A stretch of 64,000 bases of DNA from Hyphomicrobiales bacterium (GTDB taxonomy: Bacteria; Pseudomonadota; Alphaproteobacteria; Rhizobiales; Rhizobiaceae), in contig UCNG01000004.1 in the NCBI GenBank assembly GCA_900473915.1, positions 62,001-126,000 of the forward strand, read 5' to 3'. The notes under the pieces are model-generated. The model saw only the letters and a list, made by a program, of their open reading frames with translations, had not been told where the DNA came from and searched no databases. Both the position numbers and the translations under genes were made by a program. Positions within the stretch are counted from its first letter, which is position 1. Each line of letters opens with the position of its first letter. Positions 54,696-63,662 of this stretch are shown here, in pieces.

Positions 54696-57287
54696 TTGTT
54701 TAACGGCAGAATTGAATTGGCATATTCACCGACGCTTCGTGTTCTTGCATTTTCTCTTCTAATCAGCGCCTGGTCGCTGGGCAGCATTGCGCCCACCTTT
54801 GCGCAGGACAATAAGCCGTCGCCGCCGCCAGCGACACAGTCAACGCCGCCGCCAGGCAGCGCCACTCAGCAGGCGCCAGCGGTCACTGAACAGCCAGTCC
54901 CGGCACCCGTTTCCGGCGTCGTTCAACAGCAAAGGCCGGTCATCAACGATCTGAAGCAACAGACGAAGCAGATCAGCGATCAGCTTCCGAAGGCAGCTTC
55001 GAATGATGAATCTCTTGCCAATCTCAAGCTCAAGCTGGACTCTCTTTCAAAGAAGCTTCTGGAGGCGGGCGTTGCATTTCGTCCGCGTCTTGCGGAAATA
55101 AATACGCGCCTCGAACAACTGGGCCCGGCACCCTCCGGCGATCAGCCGCCGGAACCGGCAATCGTCAGCGAAGAGCGTGCGAGGCTGACTTCCGAAAAAG
55201 CGGAAATCAATGCGATTGTCGGTGAGACGGAAGATACTTCGCTTTCCGTCAATCAGATGTCCGCAAAAATCGGGGATATGCGCCGGGATCTTTTTGCGAA
55301 GACACTTTCTCAGCGCGTGAACCTCGATACGACGCTCGGCACGGAGGTCGCTTCTGCCGCCAGCAACCAGATGGTTTCTCTCTGGCGCATCGTTCAATCA
55401 TGGTGGCGCTTCGTCAGCACCTTCAAGCTCAATTCTTTTCTCGCCGCCGCTTTTTTTGCGTTTGTGGCCGCACTGGTCATCCAGCTTGGTGCAAGGCGCA
55501 TTCTCGGAACCCTTTATCAACGTGACCCGACGGTGGAAACGCCATCCTATCTAAGCCGTCTTTCGGTGGCGTTCTGGTCTACCGTGATACCATCAGCGGC
55601 CGTTGGCGTATTTCTGGCTACGACTTACTTTTTTCTGAACTATTTCAACGTTTTGAGAACAGACATTGCGGCTCTTTTTCAGTCGCTTTTTCTTGTGCTG
55701 GGGCTTGTGTTCTTCATTCACAGACTGGCGTCCGCGTGTATCAGTTCGGATATGCCGCAGTGGCGCTTGGTTCCGGTTGCACCACGCCCGGGACGGGTAT
55801 TGGGCTGGCTGATAACGGGGACCGCATTGACCAGTGGTCTCGATTCCTTCTTCGGAAAGGTCAACCAGATTTTGTCGTCGCCGCTGTCGCTGACGATGGC
55901 GAAAAGCCTGCTGGCCACGGTGATGGTCGGTGTTCTCATTCTGGCGATTGCATTCCTGAAGCCCGTCGAGCGCGAAAGGGACGGCGCCATCCGGTCATGG
56001 CCGCGTGCTTTCAGAACATTCCTCATCATATTGGGGCTTTTGCCTATTCTGGCTGCGCTTTTTGGCTATATCGGTCTGGCGCGCTTCATATCGCAGCAGA
56101 TTGTGGTGACAGGCGCATTCCTCGTCACGATGTATATGGGTTTCCTGACTGGGCGCGCGATTTCCGAGGAACAGGCTTTTGCATCCAGCCAGATTGGCAA
56201 GGCTATGCGGGAGCGTTTTCATTTCGATGACGCGACGCTCGACCAGCTTGGGCTTGTGGCGGGGATTCTCATCAATCTCGTCGTGGCCTTGATCGGCATT
56301 CCGCTTGTTCTGATGCAGCTCGGTTTCCAGTGGGCTGAACTGAAAAGCACATTCTATCAGCTCATGACCGGCTTCCAGATCGGCAATATTTCGGTCTCCC
56401 TTATGGGCCTGCTCACCGGTGTCCTGCTGTTTGTGGTCGGCTATCTATTGACGCGCTGGTTCCAGAACTGGCTCGACACCAGCGTCATGGCGCGCGGACG
56501 TGTGGATTCCGGTGTGCGCAATTCGATCCGCACGGTCATAGGTTATGTCGGGCTTTGCCTTGCCGCTCTGGTGGGCATATCGGCAGCCGGGTTCAATATG
56601 TCGAACCTGGCTCTCATCGCCGGCGGTCTGTCTCTCGGTATCGGTTTTGGTCTTCAGAATATCGTTCAGAACTTTGTTTCCGGCCTGATCCTCCTTGCCG
56701 AGCGTCCGTTCAAGGTTGGCGACTGGGTGGAGGCTGGCACAGTCAGCGGTATCGTCAAGAAGATCAGCGTGCGTGCGACCGAAGTGGAAACCTTCCAGAA
56801 ACAGTCGATCATCGTGCCGAATTCAACGCTTATCAACGGCAACGTTGGCAACTGGACCCATCGCAACAAGCTTGGGCGGATCGACATCAATGTGCAGGCC
56901 GCCTACACGGCAGAGCCGCGCCGCGTCCATGCATTGCTGCTCGAAATCGTTCGCGGCCATCCATCGATCCTGAAGAATCCCGAGCCATCTGTTTCGTTCC
57001 AAAGCATGAATGATTCAACGATGGTTTTTGACGTTTACGCCCATGTTGCTGACATCACGTCCACTGGCGGTATCAAGAATGAGCTCCGCTTCCAGATTGT
57101 CGAGCGTTTCCATGAAGAAGGGGTACACCTGTCTTCGTCTTCGACCGATTTGGTGCTGAGCGTTCCAGAGATCGAAAAGCTTTCAGACCTGTTGCAGAAG
57201 GAAAGGGAACTTTCGTCTGCCGTCAAAAAGAAAAAGGCAAGTGCAGATAAGGCGGATAACAAGGAAGATGCAGACGACCGGGCTTGA
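54696..57287 (+). CDS. Mechanosensitive channel protein, MscS family with DUF3772 N-terminal domain
   Basis: 863 residues. A signal-like N-terminus (LAFSLLISAWSLGSIAPTFA) is followed by a Pro/Thr/Gln-rich linker (about residues 40-75), a periplasmic helical DUF3772-type domain (to about 230), many membrane helices, and the MscS core GLSLGIGFGLQNIVQNFVSGLILLAERPFKVGDWVEAG (about 650-690) with its beta domain and a charged Lys-rich tail. Acts as an emergency valve on osmotic downshock. Start codon is uncertain: TTG 54696 is the longest, TTG 54717 also fits; no in-frame ATG exists near. Confidence 0.85.
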   Translation: MFNGRIELAYSPTLRVLAFSLLISAWSLGSIAPTFAQDNKPSPPPATQSTPPPGSATQQAPAVTEQPVPAPVSGVVQQQRPVINDLKQQTKQISDQLPKAASNDESLANLKLKLDSLSKKLLEAGVAFRPRLAEINTRLEQLGPAPSGDQPPEPAIVSEERARLTSEKAEINAIVGETEDTSLSVNQMSAKIGDMRRDLFAKTLSQRVNLDTTLGTEVASAASNQMVSLWRIVQSWWRFVSTFKLNSFLAAAFFAFVAALVIQLGARRILGTLYQRDPTVETPSYLSRLSVAFWSTVIPSAAVGVFLATTYFFLNYFNVLRTDIAALFQSLFLVLGLVFFIHRLASACISSDMPQWRLVPVAPRPGRVLGWLITGTALTSGLDSFFGKVNQILSSPLSLTMAKSLLATVMVGVLILAIAFLKPVERERDGAIRSWPRAFRTFLIILGLLPILAALFGYIGLARFISQQIVVTGAFLVTMYMGFLTGRAISEEQAFASSQIGKAMRERFHFDDATLDQLGLVAGILINLVVALIGIPLVLMQLGFQWAELKSTFYQLMTGFQIGNISVSLMGLLTGVLLFVVGYLLTRWFQNWLDTSVMARGRVDSGVRNSIRTVIGYVGLCLAALVGISAAGFNMSNLALIAGGLSLGIGFGLQNIVQNFVSGLILLAERPFKVGDWVEAGTVSGIVKKISVRATEVETFQKQSIIVPNSTLINGNVGNWTHRNKLGRIDINVQAAYTAEPRRVHALLLEIVRGHPSILKNPEPSVSFQSMNDSTMVFDVYAHVADITSTGGIKNELRFQIVERFHEEGVHLSSSSTDLVLSVPEIEKLSDLLQKERELSSAVKKKKASADKADNKEDADDRA

Positions 57288-57407
57288 TGAACATTTCGTT
57301 CAGTTGCAGTTCAGTTTTGTCTGTTTATAAACGGGATGACAAAGGGCAATAAGGCTCAGACGACATCGGACATATCGCTGCGGGAGCGATGGAAAGGTCG
57401 GGACGAT

Positions 57408-57698
57408 ATGAACAGAAATCAGGTCAACAGCTTAGGCAAGCTTGTTCTCGGTGCAGCCATTGGTTTTGCGGTCTCGGCTGGGAGTGCCTATGCCGCCCAG
57501 ATTTCCAACAATGATAGCGGTCCTCAGACGATTGTAGTCACCGAAGGTGCTTCCAAGCGCGAAATGATCGTCGCGCCCGGCGAGACAGTGGATTTCTGCG
57601 CTTCAGGCTGCTTCGTGACCTTTCCCAATGGCGACCGCGAAGCATTGACCGGTGATGAAAAGATCACGATCAGCGGTGGCAAGGCTACGTTGAAATAA
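57408..57698 (+). CDS. Small secreted protein of unknown function
   Basis: 96 residues. Signal peptide LVLGAAIGFAVSAGSAYAAQ, then a mature region of about 65 residues beginning ISNNDSGPQTIVVTEGASKREMIVAPGETVDFCASGCFVTFPNGDRE. A close cysteine pair (C-x3-C) might form a disulfide. The frame runs to 57336, but ATG 57408 has GGTCGGGACG upstream and places the signal peptide correctly. No family recognised. Confidence 0.65.
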   Translation: MNRNQVNSLGKLVLGAAIGFAVSAGSAYAAQISNNDSGPQTIVVTEGASKREMIVAPGETVDFCASGCFVTFPNGDREALTGDEKITISGGKATLK

Positions 57699-57718
57699 CA
57701 ATTTCATTCTGTATTGCA

Positions 57719-57752
57719 AAAAGCCGAGGCGACAGAGACCTCGGCTTTTTTA
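57719..57752. terminator. Bidirectional terminator
   Basis: AAAAAGCCGAGG pairs perfectly with CCTCGGCTTTTT around CGACAGAGA, flanked by A and T runs. Shared by the small secreted protein and the convergent dehydrogenase gene. Confidence 0.9.
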
Positions 57753-57760
57753 CAGAGTGT

Positions 57761-60322
57761 TTAGCTGCGGGGCTTCAAGTTTTCCGGGTCGTAGAGCGGT
57801 TTATAGCCGATAGAGCGCACCTCAACCGGATAAGTCTCGCCGAAATATTCCACGTTCAGTTTGCGGCCTTCCTGACAATAAGCCCAGGGCAGATAAGCGA
57901 GGGCAATGTTCTTGCCGATGGTCGGACCATAAGCGACGGACGTCGTGAAAGACCGGCGGCCAAGCTCATCGACGAGTGTTTCTCCCGTTTCAGGGTCCTG
58001 TACCGGCATGATGCCGACTGGGAAACGGGCCACGCCTTGCTTATCGATATTGTCGGTCATGACCAGCGTGCAAAGCATGGCAGGCTGATGCTCGCGGGCA
58101 CGATATTCCACATGCTTTGCCTTACCGCGGAAATCGGCCTCCTTGACCTTGGGACGGGCAAGGTCTGCTTCCAGAAGATTGTACTCGGTCAGGAGGTCGG
58201 CATTTTGCAGCCGCAGACTCTTTTCCATGCGACGCGTGTTGGCATAGGTCTCGACGCCGACCGCGATCACACCGGTAGAGCGAAGCGCATCCCAGACGGC
58301 GAGACCGTCGTCATAGCGCATATGCAGTTCCCAGCCCTGTTCACCGACATAGGAAATGCGGAAAGCGGTAACGTCTTTGCCTGCAATCCGGATCGGCTTG
58401 ATCGCCGCAAACGGGAAGTTTTCCGCGTCGAGGCCTGCAGGATTCTCGACAACCTTTTTCAGATTTTCGCGCGCATTCGGCCCCCAGATGCCGATGGTAA
58501 CGTATTTCTCCGTCACATCGGTGATCGTGACATCGAAACCCTTATCTTCGGCCACACGGCGCATATAGTGGAAATCGCGTGGGCCCGCATCGGCGCCATT
58601 GATCATGCGAATGCGGTCAGCCATGCGGATTGCCGTGAAGTCGGCTCGCACCATGCCTTCGTCGTCGAGGAAGTGGGTATAGATGCCCTTGCCGATATTG
58701 GCGTCGCCGCCGATCTTAGCCGCGCAGAGCCACTCCATCAGCTCGACATGGTCGGGGCCTTCGATGTCATACATCGCAAAGTGCGAGAGATTGATGATGC
58801 CGCAATTTTCGGTCAGTTCGAGATGCTCGGCATTGGAGACGCGCCAGAAATGGCGGTTGTCCCACTCGTTTTCGCGTACCGGCACACGGTCGCCGTATTT
58901 CTCCAGCAGGTGTTCGTTGGCGGCATAGCCATGGGCGCGTTCCCAGCCGCCCAGCTCCATGAAATAGCCGCCGAGTTCGACTTCACGTTCATAGAATGGC
59001 GAGCGGCGAATATTACGGCCCTTTGAGAAAGGCTCGCGTGGGTGAACCGCCGGATTATAAACCTTCATCGCGGTTTCAGTGCAGCGGTCCCAGATGAACT
59101 GTTCCGTCATCTGGTGCGGATAAAAACGGGAATAATCGATGGCGTGATGATCAATGGAAGTGCGTCCGTCCGTCATCCAGTCGGCGATGAGCTTGCCCAT
59201 GCCGGGGCCGTCCTTCACCCATATGGCCACCGCATACCAGAGGCCGCGCACCTTCTGGCTTTCGCCCATTGAAGGGCCGCCATCGGTTGTGACCTGCAGG
59301 AAGCCATTGAAGGAGTGGCTTTCATTGTAGCCAAGCTCACCCAAAATGGGCGTCAGTTCGATTGCCCGTTCGAGCGGTTCCAGAATCTGCTCCATTTCGA
59401 GGTCGCGCTGTGAAGGCGACAGGCGCGCTTCGTGCTTTTCCAGAAGATCGCGCGGATGGCACAGGCGAGGATTGGTTTCCTCGTAGTAACCCCATTCGAT
59501 CTGGCCGCCTTCGGCGGTCTTCGGATCACCCGTGTCGCGCATATAGGCGGAATTGCCCTGATCGCGCAGGAGCGGCCAGCCGATTTCCTTGCCGGTTCCC
59601 TCGAACTCGTTATAGGGGCCGAAGAATGTCAGCGGATGGTCGATCGGCATCACTGGCAGGTCTTCGCCGACCATTTCGGCGATAAGGCGGCCCCAAAGCC
59701 CGGCACAGATGATGACATAATCGGCTTCGATGGTGCCGCGATGGGTGACGACGCCCTTGATGCGGCCATTTTCGACGACCAGCGATTGGGCTGGTGTATT
59801 GGCGAAACTCTTGAGCTTGCCGGCGGCTTCTGCCTGATCAATCAGCTTGCCGGCAACGGTCTGCGAGCGCGGGATGACGAGGCCCGCATCCGGGTCCCAC
59901 AGACCGCCCTGCACCATGCTTTCTTCGATCAGCGGGAATTTTTCCTTGATCTCTGCTGGCTCCATCAGGCGCGCGCGGGTGCCGAAAGCCTTGCCCGACG
60001 CTACCTTGCGCTTGATTTCGTCCATGCGCGCATCGTCGCCGACGCGCGCCACCTCGATACCGCCGACGCGGGCGTAGTGGCCCATCTTTTCATAGAAGTC
60101 GATGGAATAAAGCGTCGTCCAGCACGATAGAAAATCGTGACTCGTCGCATAGCAGAAATCGGAAGCATGGGCTGTGGAACCGATATCGGTCGGAATGCCG
60201 GACTTGTCGATGCCGACGATATCGTCCCAGCCACGCTCAATCAGATGATGTGCAACCGAGGCGCCGACGATGCCGCCAAGCCCGACAATCACAACTTTCG
60301 CCTTCTTAGGAAACTCTGCCAT
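57761..60322 (-). CDS. Dimethylglycine/sarcosine dehydrogenase-like FAD enzyme with GcvT domain
   Basis: 853 residues. FAD-binding oxidoreductase (DAO fold) begins KVVIVGLGGIVGASVAHHL, with GSTAHASD where relatives have GSTWHA and bind FAD covalently to the histidine. A middle FAO domain follows (about 390-450), then the folate-binding GcvT domain (SNAEHLELTENCGIINLSHFAMYDIEGPDH) and the GcvT C-terminal barrel. This is the layout of dimethylglycine and sarcosine dehydrogenases, which oxidise N-methyl groups and pass formaldehyde to tetrahydrofolate. ATG 60322 preceded by AGGATCGC is chosen over 60379. A GlxA-type regulator lies upstream. Confidence 0.85.
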   Translation of the reverse strand: MAEFPKKAKVVIVGLGGIVGASVAHHLIERGWDDIVGIDKSGIPTDIGSTAHASDFCYATSHDFLSCWTTLYSIDFYEKMGHYARVGGIEVARVGDDARMDEIKRKVASGKAFGTRARLMEPAEIKEKFPLIEESMVQGGLWDPDAGLVIPRSQTVAGKLIDQAEAAGKLKSFANTPAQSLVVENGRIKGVVTHRGTIEADYVIICAGLWGRLIAEMVGEDLPVMPIDHPLTFFGPYNEFEGTGKEIGWPLLRDQGNSAYMRDTGDPKTAEGGQIEWGYYEETNPRLCHPRDLLEKHEARLSPSQRDLEMEQILEPLERAIELTPILGELGYNESHSFNGFLQVTTDGGPSMGESQKVRGLWYAVAIWVKDGPGMGKLIADWMTDGRTSIDHHAIDYSRFYPHQMTEQFIWDRCTETAMKVYNPAVHPREPFSKGRNIRRSPFYEREVELGGYFMELGGWERAHGYAANEHLLEKYGDRVPVRENEWDNRHFWRVSNAEHLELTENCGIINLSHFAMYDIEGPDHVELMEWLCAAKIGGDANIGKGIYTHFLDDEGMVRADFTAIRMADRIRMINGADAGPRDFHYMRRVAEDKGFDVTITDVTEKYVTIGIWGPNARENLKKVVENPAGLDAENFPFAAIKPIRIAGKDVTAFRISYVGEQGWELHMRYDDGLAVWDALRSTGVIAVGVETYANTRRMEKSLRLQNADLLTEYNLLEADLARPKVKEADFRGKAKHVEYRAREHQPAMLCTLVMTDNIDKQGVARFPVGIMPVQDPETGETLVDELGRRSFTTSVAYGPTIGKNIALAYLPWAYCQEGRKLNVEYFGETYPVEVRSIGYKPLYDPENLKPRS

Positions 60323-60447
60323 TTTATGCGATCCTGGTTGGTATTTCACAAAACCATAGTCGTTGGCCGGTCGCGACATTTGCCTTTATACGACATATTC
60401 GAAGCGGCAGACGACTGCATTGCAGCTTCCGGAAATCCCTGAGGATC

Positions 60448-60469
60448 GAACATGAACTATTCTGTTCGC
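60448..60469. promoter_or_regulatory. Inverted repeat upstream of the dehydrogenase gene
   Basis: CGAACA and TGTTCG are exact inverses 10 bp apart, about 130 bp before the dehydrogenase start. Next to it TCGCGACAT occurs twice (60371-60379 and 60466-60474). Candidate sites for the adjacent GlxA-type regulator. Confidence 0.35.
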
Positions 60470-60614
60470 GACATGCCTTCAATCGAAGGTCAATAGACAG
60501 TTCGACCTGGTGAACTGATTCCAGAAATGCCTGTATGGTTTTGATTTTCTTTTGAAAGCTGACAGGGCGGGACGCGCCATTGAAAATGCAACTCATCCTT
60601 TCTCGATATTGGCC

Positions 60615-61613
60615 TCAAGCAGCGATGAGCATTTTGCGCTCGGCGCGCTCCTGTTGCGGCGAGCGTCCATATAGTTCTCGGTAGCATTTGGAAAAATGCG
60701 ACGCCGAGACGAAGCCGCATGCAACGGCCACCTCCACAACAGGCATGGACGATTGCAGCAGGAGATGGCGCGCTCGGTCGAGCCGGATTTCGAGATAATA
60801 GCGCGCAGGAGACCGGCCCATTTCCTGACGAAAGAGACGCTCCACCTGGCGGCGAGACAGGCCTATCGTGTGGGCGACATTGATCAGCGCCTGCGGCTCT
60901 GAAAGATTGGCTTCCATCATCTCTATAATGGTCAGTACCTTCGAGTTCTGGATGCCGAGGCGGGCGCGCAGCGGCAGGCGCTGGCGATCCTGAGGGCTGC
61001 GGACACGGTCCGTCAGGGCCTGTTCGCAGATCTTGTTGACCAGATTGGCGTCGAAATCATCGCCGATGAGCTTCAGCATCATGTCGAGAGAAGCCGTGCC
61101 GCCCGCACAGGTGTAGAGATTGCTGTCGACTTCGAAGAGATCGGCATAGACCTCAGCCTTTGGGAATGCTTCTGCGAAGCCTGGCAGGTTTTCCCAGTGG
61201 ATGGCGCAGCGCTTTCCCGACAGAAGCCCGGCGGCTGCCAATATATGTGCGCCGGTGCATAGTCCGCCAACCGCCACGCCGCGATTATATTCTTCGCGCA
61301 GCCATGCGAAGACGGATTTGTTCCGAAATTCTTCGACATAAACGCCCGAGCAGACAAAAACCATGGAAGGCCGCTGTTCGCGCTGGAGATAGCGGCGCTC
61401 GTCTTCCAGTGAAGCGTTGACCGCGCATTCCACGCCGTTGGACGCCGTTACCGGTTTTCCATCCAGCGATGTCAGGCGCCACTGATAGGCGTCATAGCCC
61501 AGCATTCGATTTGCTATGCGTAACGGCTCTATGGCTGTTGCGAAAGCAATCATCGAAAAATTTGGAACAAGAAAAAAGACAATAGACCGCTTAACCGATG
61601 AAGCCTGAATCAT
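60615..61613 (-). CDS. GlxA-type transcriptional regulator (DJ-1/PfpI domain plus AraC HTH)
   Basis: 332 residues. N-terminal glutamine-amidotransferase-like domain (VFFLVPNFSMIAFATAIEPLRIAN, then GLCTGAHILAAAGLLSGKRCAIHWE) and C-terminal AraC-type double helix-turn-helix (INVAHTIGLSRRQVERLFRQEMGRSPARYYLEIRLDRARHLL, then VACGFVSASHFSKCYRELYG). This architecture includes GbdR and CdhR, which control glycine betaine and carnitine catabolism. Placed directly upstream of the dimethylglycine dehydrogenase-like gene on the same strand, it is the probable activator of that gene. Confidence 0.87.
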   Translation of the reverse strand: MIQASSVKRSIVFFLVPNFSMIAFATAIEPLRIANRMLGYDAYQWRLTSLDGKPVTASNGVECAVNASLEDERRYLQREQRPSMVFVCSGVYVEEFRNKSVFAWLREEYNRGVAVGGLCTGAHILAAAGLLSGKRCAIHWENLPGFAEAFPKAEVYADLFEVDSNLYTCAGGTASLDMMLKLIGDDFDANLVNKICEQALTDRVRSPQDRQRLPLRARLGIQNSKVLTIIEMMEANLSEPQALINVAHTIGLSRRQVERLFRQEMGRSPARYYLEIRLDRARHLLLQSSMPVVEVAVACGFVSASHFSKCYRELYGRSPQQERAERKMLIAA

Positions 61614-61910
61614 GCCCTATCGTTCCCATTCTCGAAAGCTTCGCCTGCGGTTCCCGACGCAGTTGAAGCCTTGTGTCTCCGTCACGACTCCGGGTCGTTT
61701 TTGGGCCCGGTTTTATCCGGTCGCTTTCAGACCGGCGATCTTGTCGCGTCAGCCCGGATTTGCAGGGGGACGATGATGACGCAAACAAGATAGGGTTATA
61801 TTGAGACACAGAACGGCTAGGTTGCAAAGTGCGGCTAAATGCCTGCCGCTAAAAGGTGTTTTCATGTCGCGAAATTGAGGGCGGATCGCATGATCGCCCT
61901 CAATTCGATT
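61614..61910. other. Intergenic gap with two hairpins
   Basis: 297 bp between two minus-strand genes. Contains CCGGG...CCCGG followed by TTTT (61690-61714) and CCGGTC-GCTTTCA-GACCGG (61717-61735). No gene is supported. Confidence 0.35.
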
Positions 61911-62189
61911 TCAGTTTCTGCGCTGTAATTCGCCCTGGTTTCTTGGAATGCCGGGCAGACGATCATCCACGTTAGGCCAGCCAATATCGTGCAATATGTG
62001 CTCAGGCAACGATTCCAGTACCCGGCGGCTGCGCCTCACGCGACCTTCATAAGCCCAGATTTGCAGCTGCTTCTGTATTTTGGAGCGAAGCTCCAGAAGC
62101 CATGAGGGCCCATTCATAACGGTCCAGGTTGGCATGGAGCGAACGGTCGTCGCCTTGCCACTGGAAGCGGATTGGCATTGAACGGTCAT
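61911..62189 (-). CDS. DUF1127 (YjiS-like) small protein
   Basis: 92 residues. The C-terminal part with RRSRRVLESLPEHILHDIGWPNVD is the DUF1127 signature (arginine-rich helix ending in L-x-D-I-G). The start is ATG 62189 with GAGGAG 7 bp upstream; the frame extends to 62204. In Brucella and Agrobacterium, small DUF1127 proteins are targets of LysR regulators and trans-acting sRNAs and have been linked to RNA or phosphate/carbon control. Divergent from a LysR gene. Confidence 0.8.
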   Translation of the reverse strand: MTVQCQSASSGKATTVRSMPTWTVMNGPSWLLELRSKIQKQLQIWAYEGRVRRSRRVLESLPEHILHDIGWPNVDDRLPGIPRNQGELQRRN

Positions 62190-62268
62190 TTTCTTTCTCC
62201 TCATTCAGGAAGTCCGGTTGATGCGTTCGCTGCAGCTCGCTTGTTGGGGTCCTGAATATGTATTCCAC

Positions 62269-62279
62269 TTGACGTTCAA
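62269..62279. promoter_or_regulatory. TTGA-CGT-TCAA palindrome, LysR-site candidate
   Basis: Small palindrome in the 157-bp region between the divergent DUF1127 and lysR genes, where LysR regulators normally bind. Confidence 0.35.
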
Positions 62280-62346
62280 TCAAACGAAATATAGAAAGGC
62301 TTAAGATCAGAAAATTTGAACATTCAGCACGAAAACGGAGACCGTC

Positions 62347-63267
62347 ATGACAGCGCCCGTTCAACATCCCCTTCCAATGCTTGATATTGATGTGCTGCGC
62401 ACTTTTGTGGCGATTGCCGATACGGGAAGTTTTTCATCTGCAGCAAATGCCGTGTTCCGCACGCCTTCAGCCGTATCGATGCAAATCAAGAAACTGGAAG
62501 AGCAGCTCGGTGTTGCGGTTTTCGATCGGGATGCGCGCTCGGTCACGCTAACGAGCGATGGCGAGATTCTGCTCGGATATGCGCGCCGTCTTCTGGCTCT
62601 CAATCGGGAGGCCGTATCGAAGTTTGTTGCCCCGACGGTTACAGGCGTTGTTCGACTGGGATCGCCCGATGATATTGGCGAATGTGTCCTGCCCCTCGTG
62701 TTGAAGCGTTTTTCTGAAAGCCATCCGGGGGTAACGGTCGATGTGGTGATCGACCAAAGCAGCAACCTGCGCAAGCGGCTGGATGAGCGCCGACTGGATG
62801 TGACGCTGATCAATATTTCCCACACGGTGCCCAACAAAGGCGATGTGGAAGTTCTGTTGGACGAGGAACTGGTATGGGCTGGCGCCAAGTGTGGTACGGC
62901 TTATCGCCGGGACCCTTTGCCGCTCTCCATTTGGGAAGAGGGCTGCGCCTGGCGGGGCAATGCGCTCGAAGCGCTTGAAAGCAGCGGGCGTCCTTATCGG
63001 ATCGCTTATATGAGTTCACACTCGACCGGGCAGCGGGCCGCGATCATGGCTGACCTCGCGATAGCGCCATTCGGTAAGACACTTTTGAGTGACGGGATCG
63101 TAGCGCTCGGGCCGGAACATGGTCTGCCTGCTCTGGGGCGTTATCAGCTAGGTATGGTGGTAAAGCCGGAAGCCGGTCCGCACATTCAGGTTGTTGCCGA
63201 CCATCTGCGGAATGTTTTCGAAGCCTATCGTCGCTCAGGTCGCTTCGAGACGTTCCGCTCCTGCTGA
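62347..63267 (+). CDS. LysR-family transcriptional regulator
   Basis: 306 residues. N-terminal winged helix-turn-helix LDIDVLRTFVAIADTGSFSSAANAVFRTPSAVSMQIKKLEEQLGVAVFDR (about residues 11-61), then the two-lobed effector domain starting GVVRLGSPDDIGECVLP. GGAG lies 7 bp before ATG 62347. It is divergent from a DUF1127 gene, its most likely direct target. In Brucella the LysR regulator VtlR controls DUF1127-type small proteins and sRNA AbcR2; this protein may be VtlR/LsrB-like or a paralogue, which I cannot decide by eye. Confidence 0.85.
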   Translation: MTAPVQHPLPMLDIDVLRTFVAIADTGSFSSAANAVFRTPSAVSMQIKKLEEQLGVAVFDRDARSVTLTSDGEILLGYARRLLALNREAVSKFVAPTVTGVVRLGSPDDIGECVLPLVLKRFSESHPGVTVDVVIDQSSNLRKRLDERRLDVTLINISHTVPNKGDVEVLLDEELVWAGAKCGTAYRRDPLPLSIWEEGCAWRGNALEALESSGRPYRIAYMSSHSTGQRAAIMADLAIAPFGKTLLSDGIVALGPEHGLPALGRYQLGMVVKPEAGPHIQVVADHLRNVFEAYRRSGRFETFRSC

Positions 63268-63489
63268 CGGCAAATTGCAGCTTATGGGGATGGGCTAATT
63301 CCTTCTCTTGCCACGGAAAAACGCTGCGCTAAATTTCTTCCGTGACAGCCGAGTGAATCGGCTTCACCGCCAGATGCCGGGCAGGGCCCAGCATGTGGCG
63401 GAAGCATAACTGCTTTGAATGGACCTGGAACTCTATGCGCCTGCTTTTTCAAAAAGGGCAGAAACGCGCATCCCATTGGAGAGACTGTG

Positions 63490-63624
63490 ATGAAGCTGAC
63501 CCGACTTGTCCCTGTTGCTATCGTTCTCTGCGCATTTACGCTTGCGTCCTGCGCAAATACCGTTCGCGGCGTTGGCCGCGACGTAAAGAACACTGCCCAT
63601 GCGGTTCAGGAAACTGTGGAATAA
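63490..63624 (+). CDS. Entericidin-like small lipoprotein
   Basis: 44 residues. MKLTRLVPVAIVLCAFTLASC has a lipobox (LASC) and is followed by ANTVRGVGRDVKNTAHAVQE, the typical entericidin A/B pattern. GGAGAG lies before ATG 63490. Predicted lipid-anchored envelope protein; relatives have been proposed as toxin/antidote lipoproteins but are usually constitutive small membrane proteins. Confidence 0.85.
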   Translation: MKLTRLVPVAIVLCAFTLASCANTVRGVGRDVKNTAHAVQETVE

Positions 63625-63635
63625 AGAGAACGGAT

Positions 63636-63660
63636 GGCCCAGGTGTATCCCGGGCCTTTC
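63636..63660. terminator. Terminator candidate between convergent genes
   Basis: GGCCC and GGGCC pair, extended by GG/CC inside (GGCCC-A-GG-TGTAT-CC-C-GGGCC), followed by TTTC. Confidence 0.5.
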
Positions 63661-63662
63661 GG

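Noticed and set aside
61591-61827. 78-codon minus-strand frame upstream of glxA
   Set aside because: Covers two hairpins and overlaps the regulator start; arginine/serine-biased composition typical of a chance frame.
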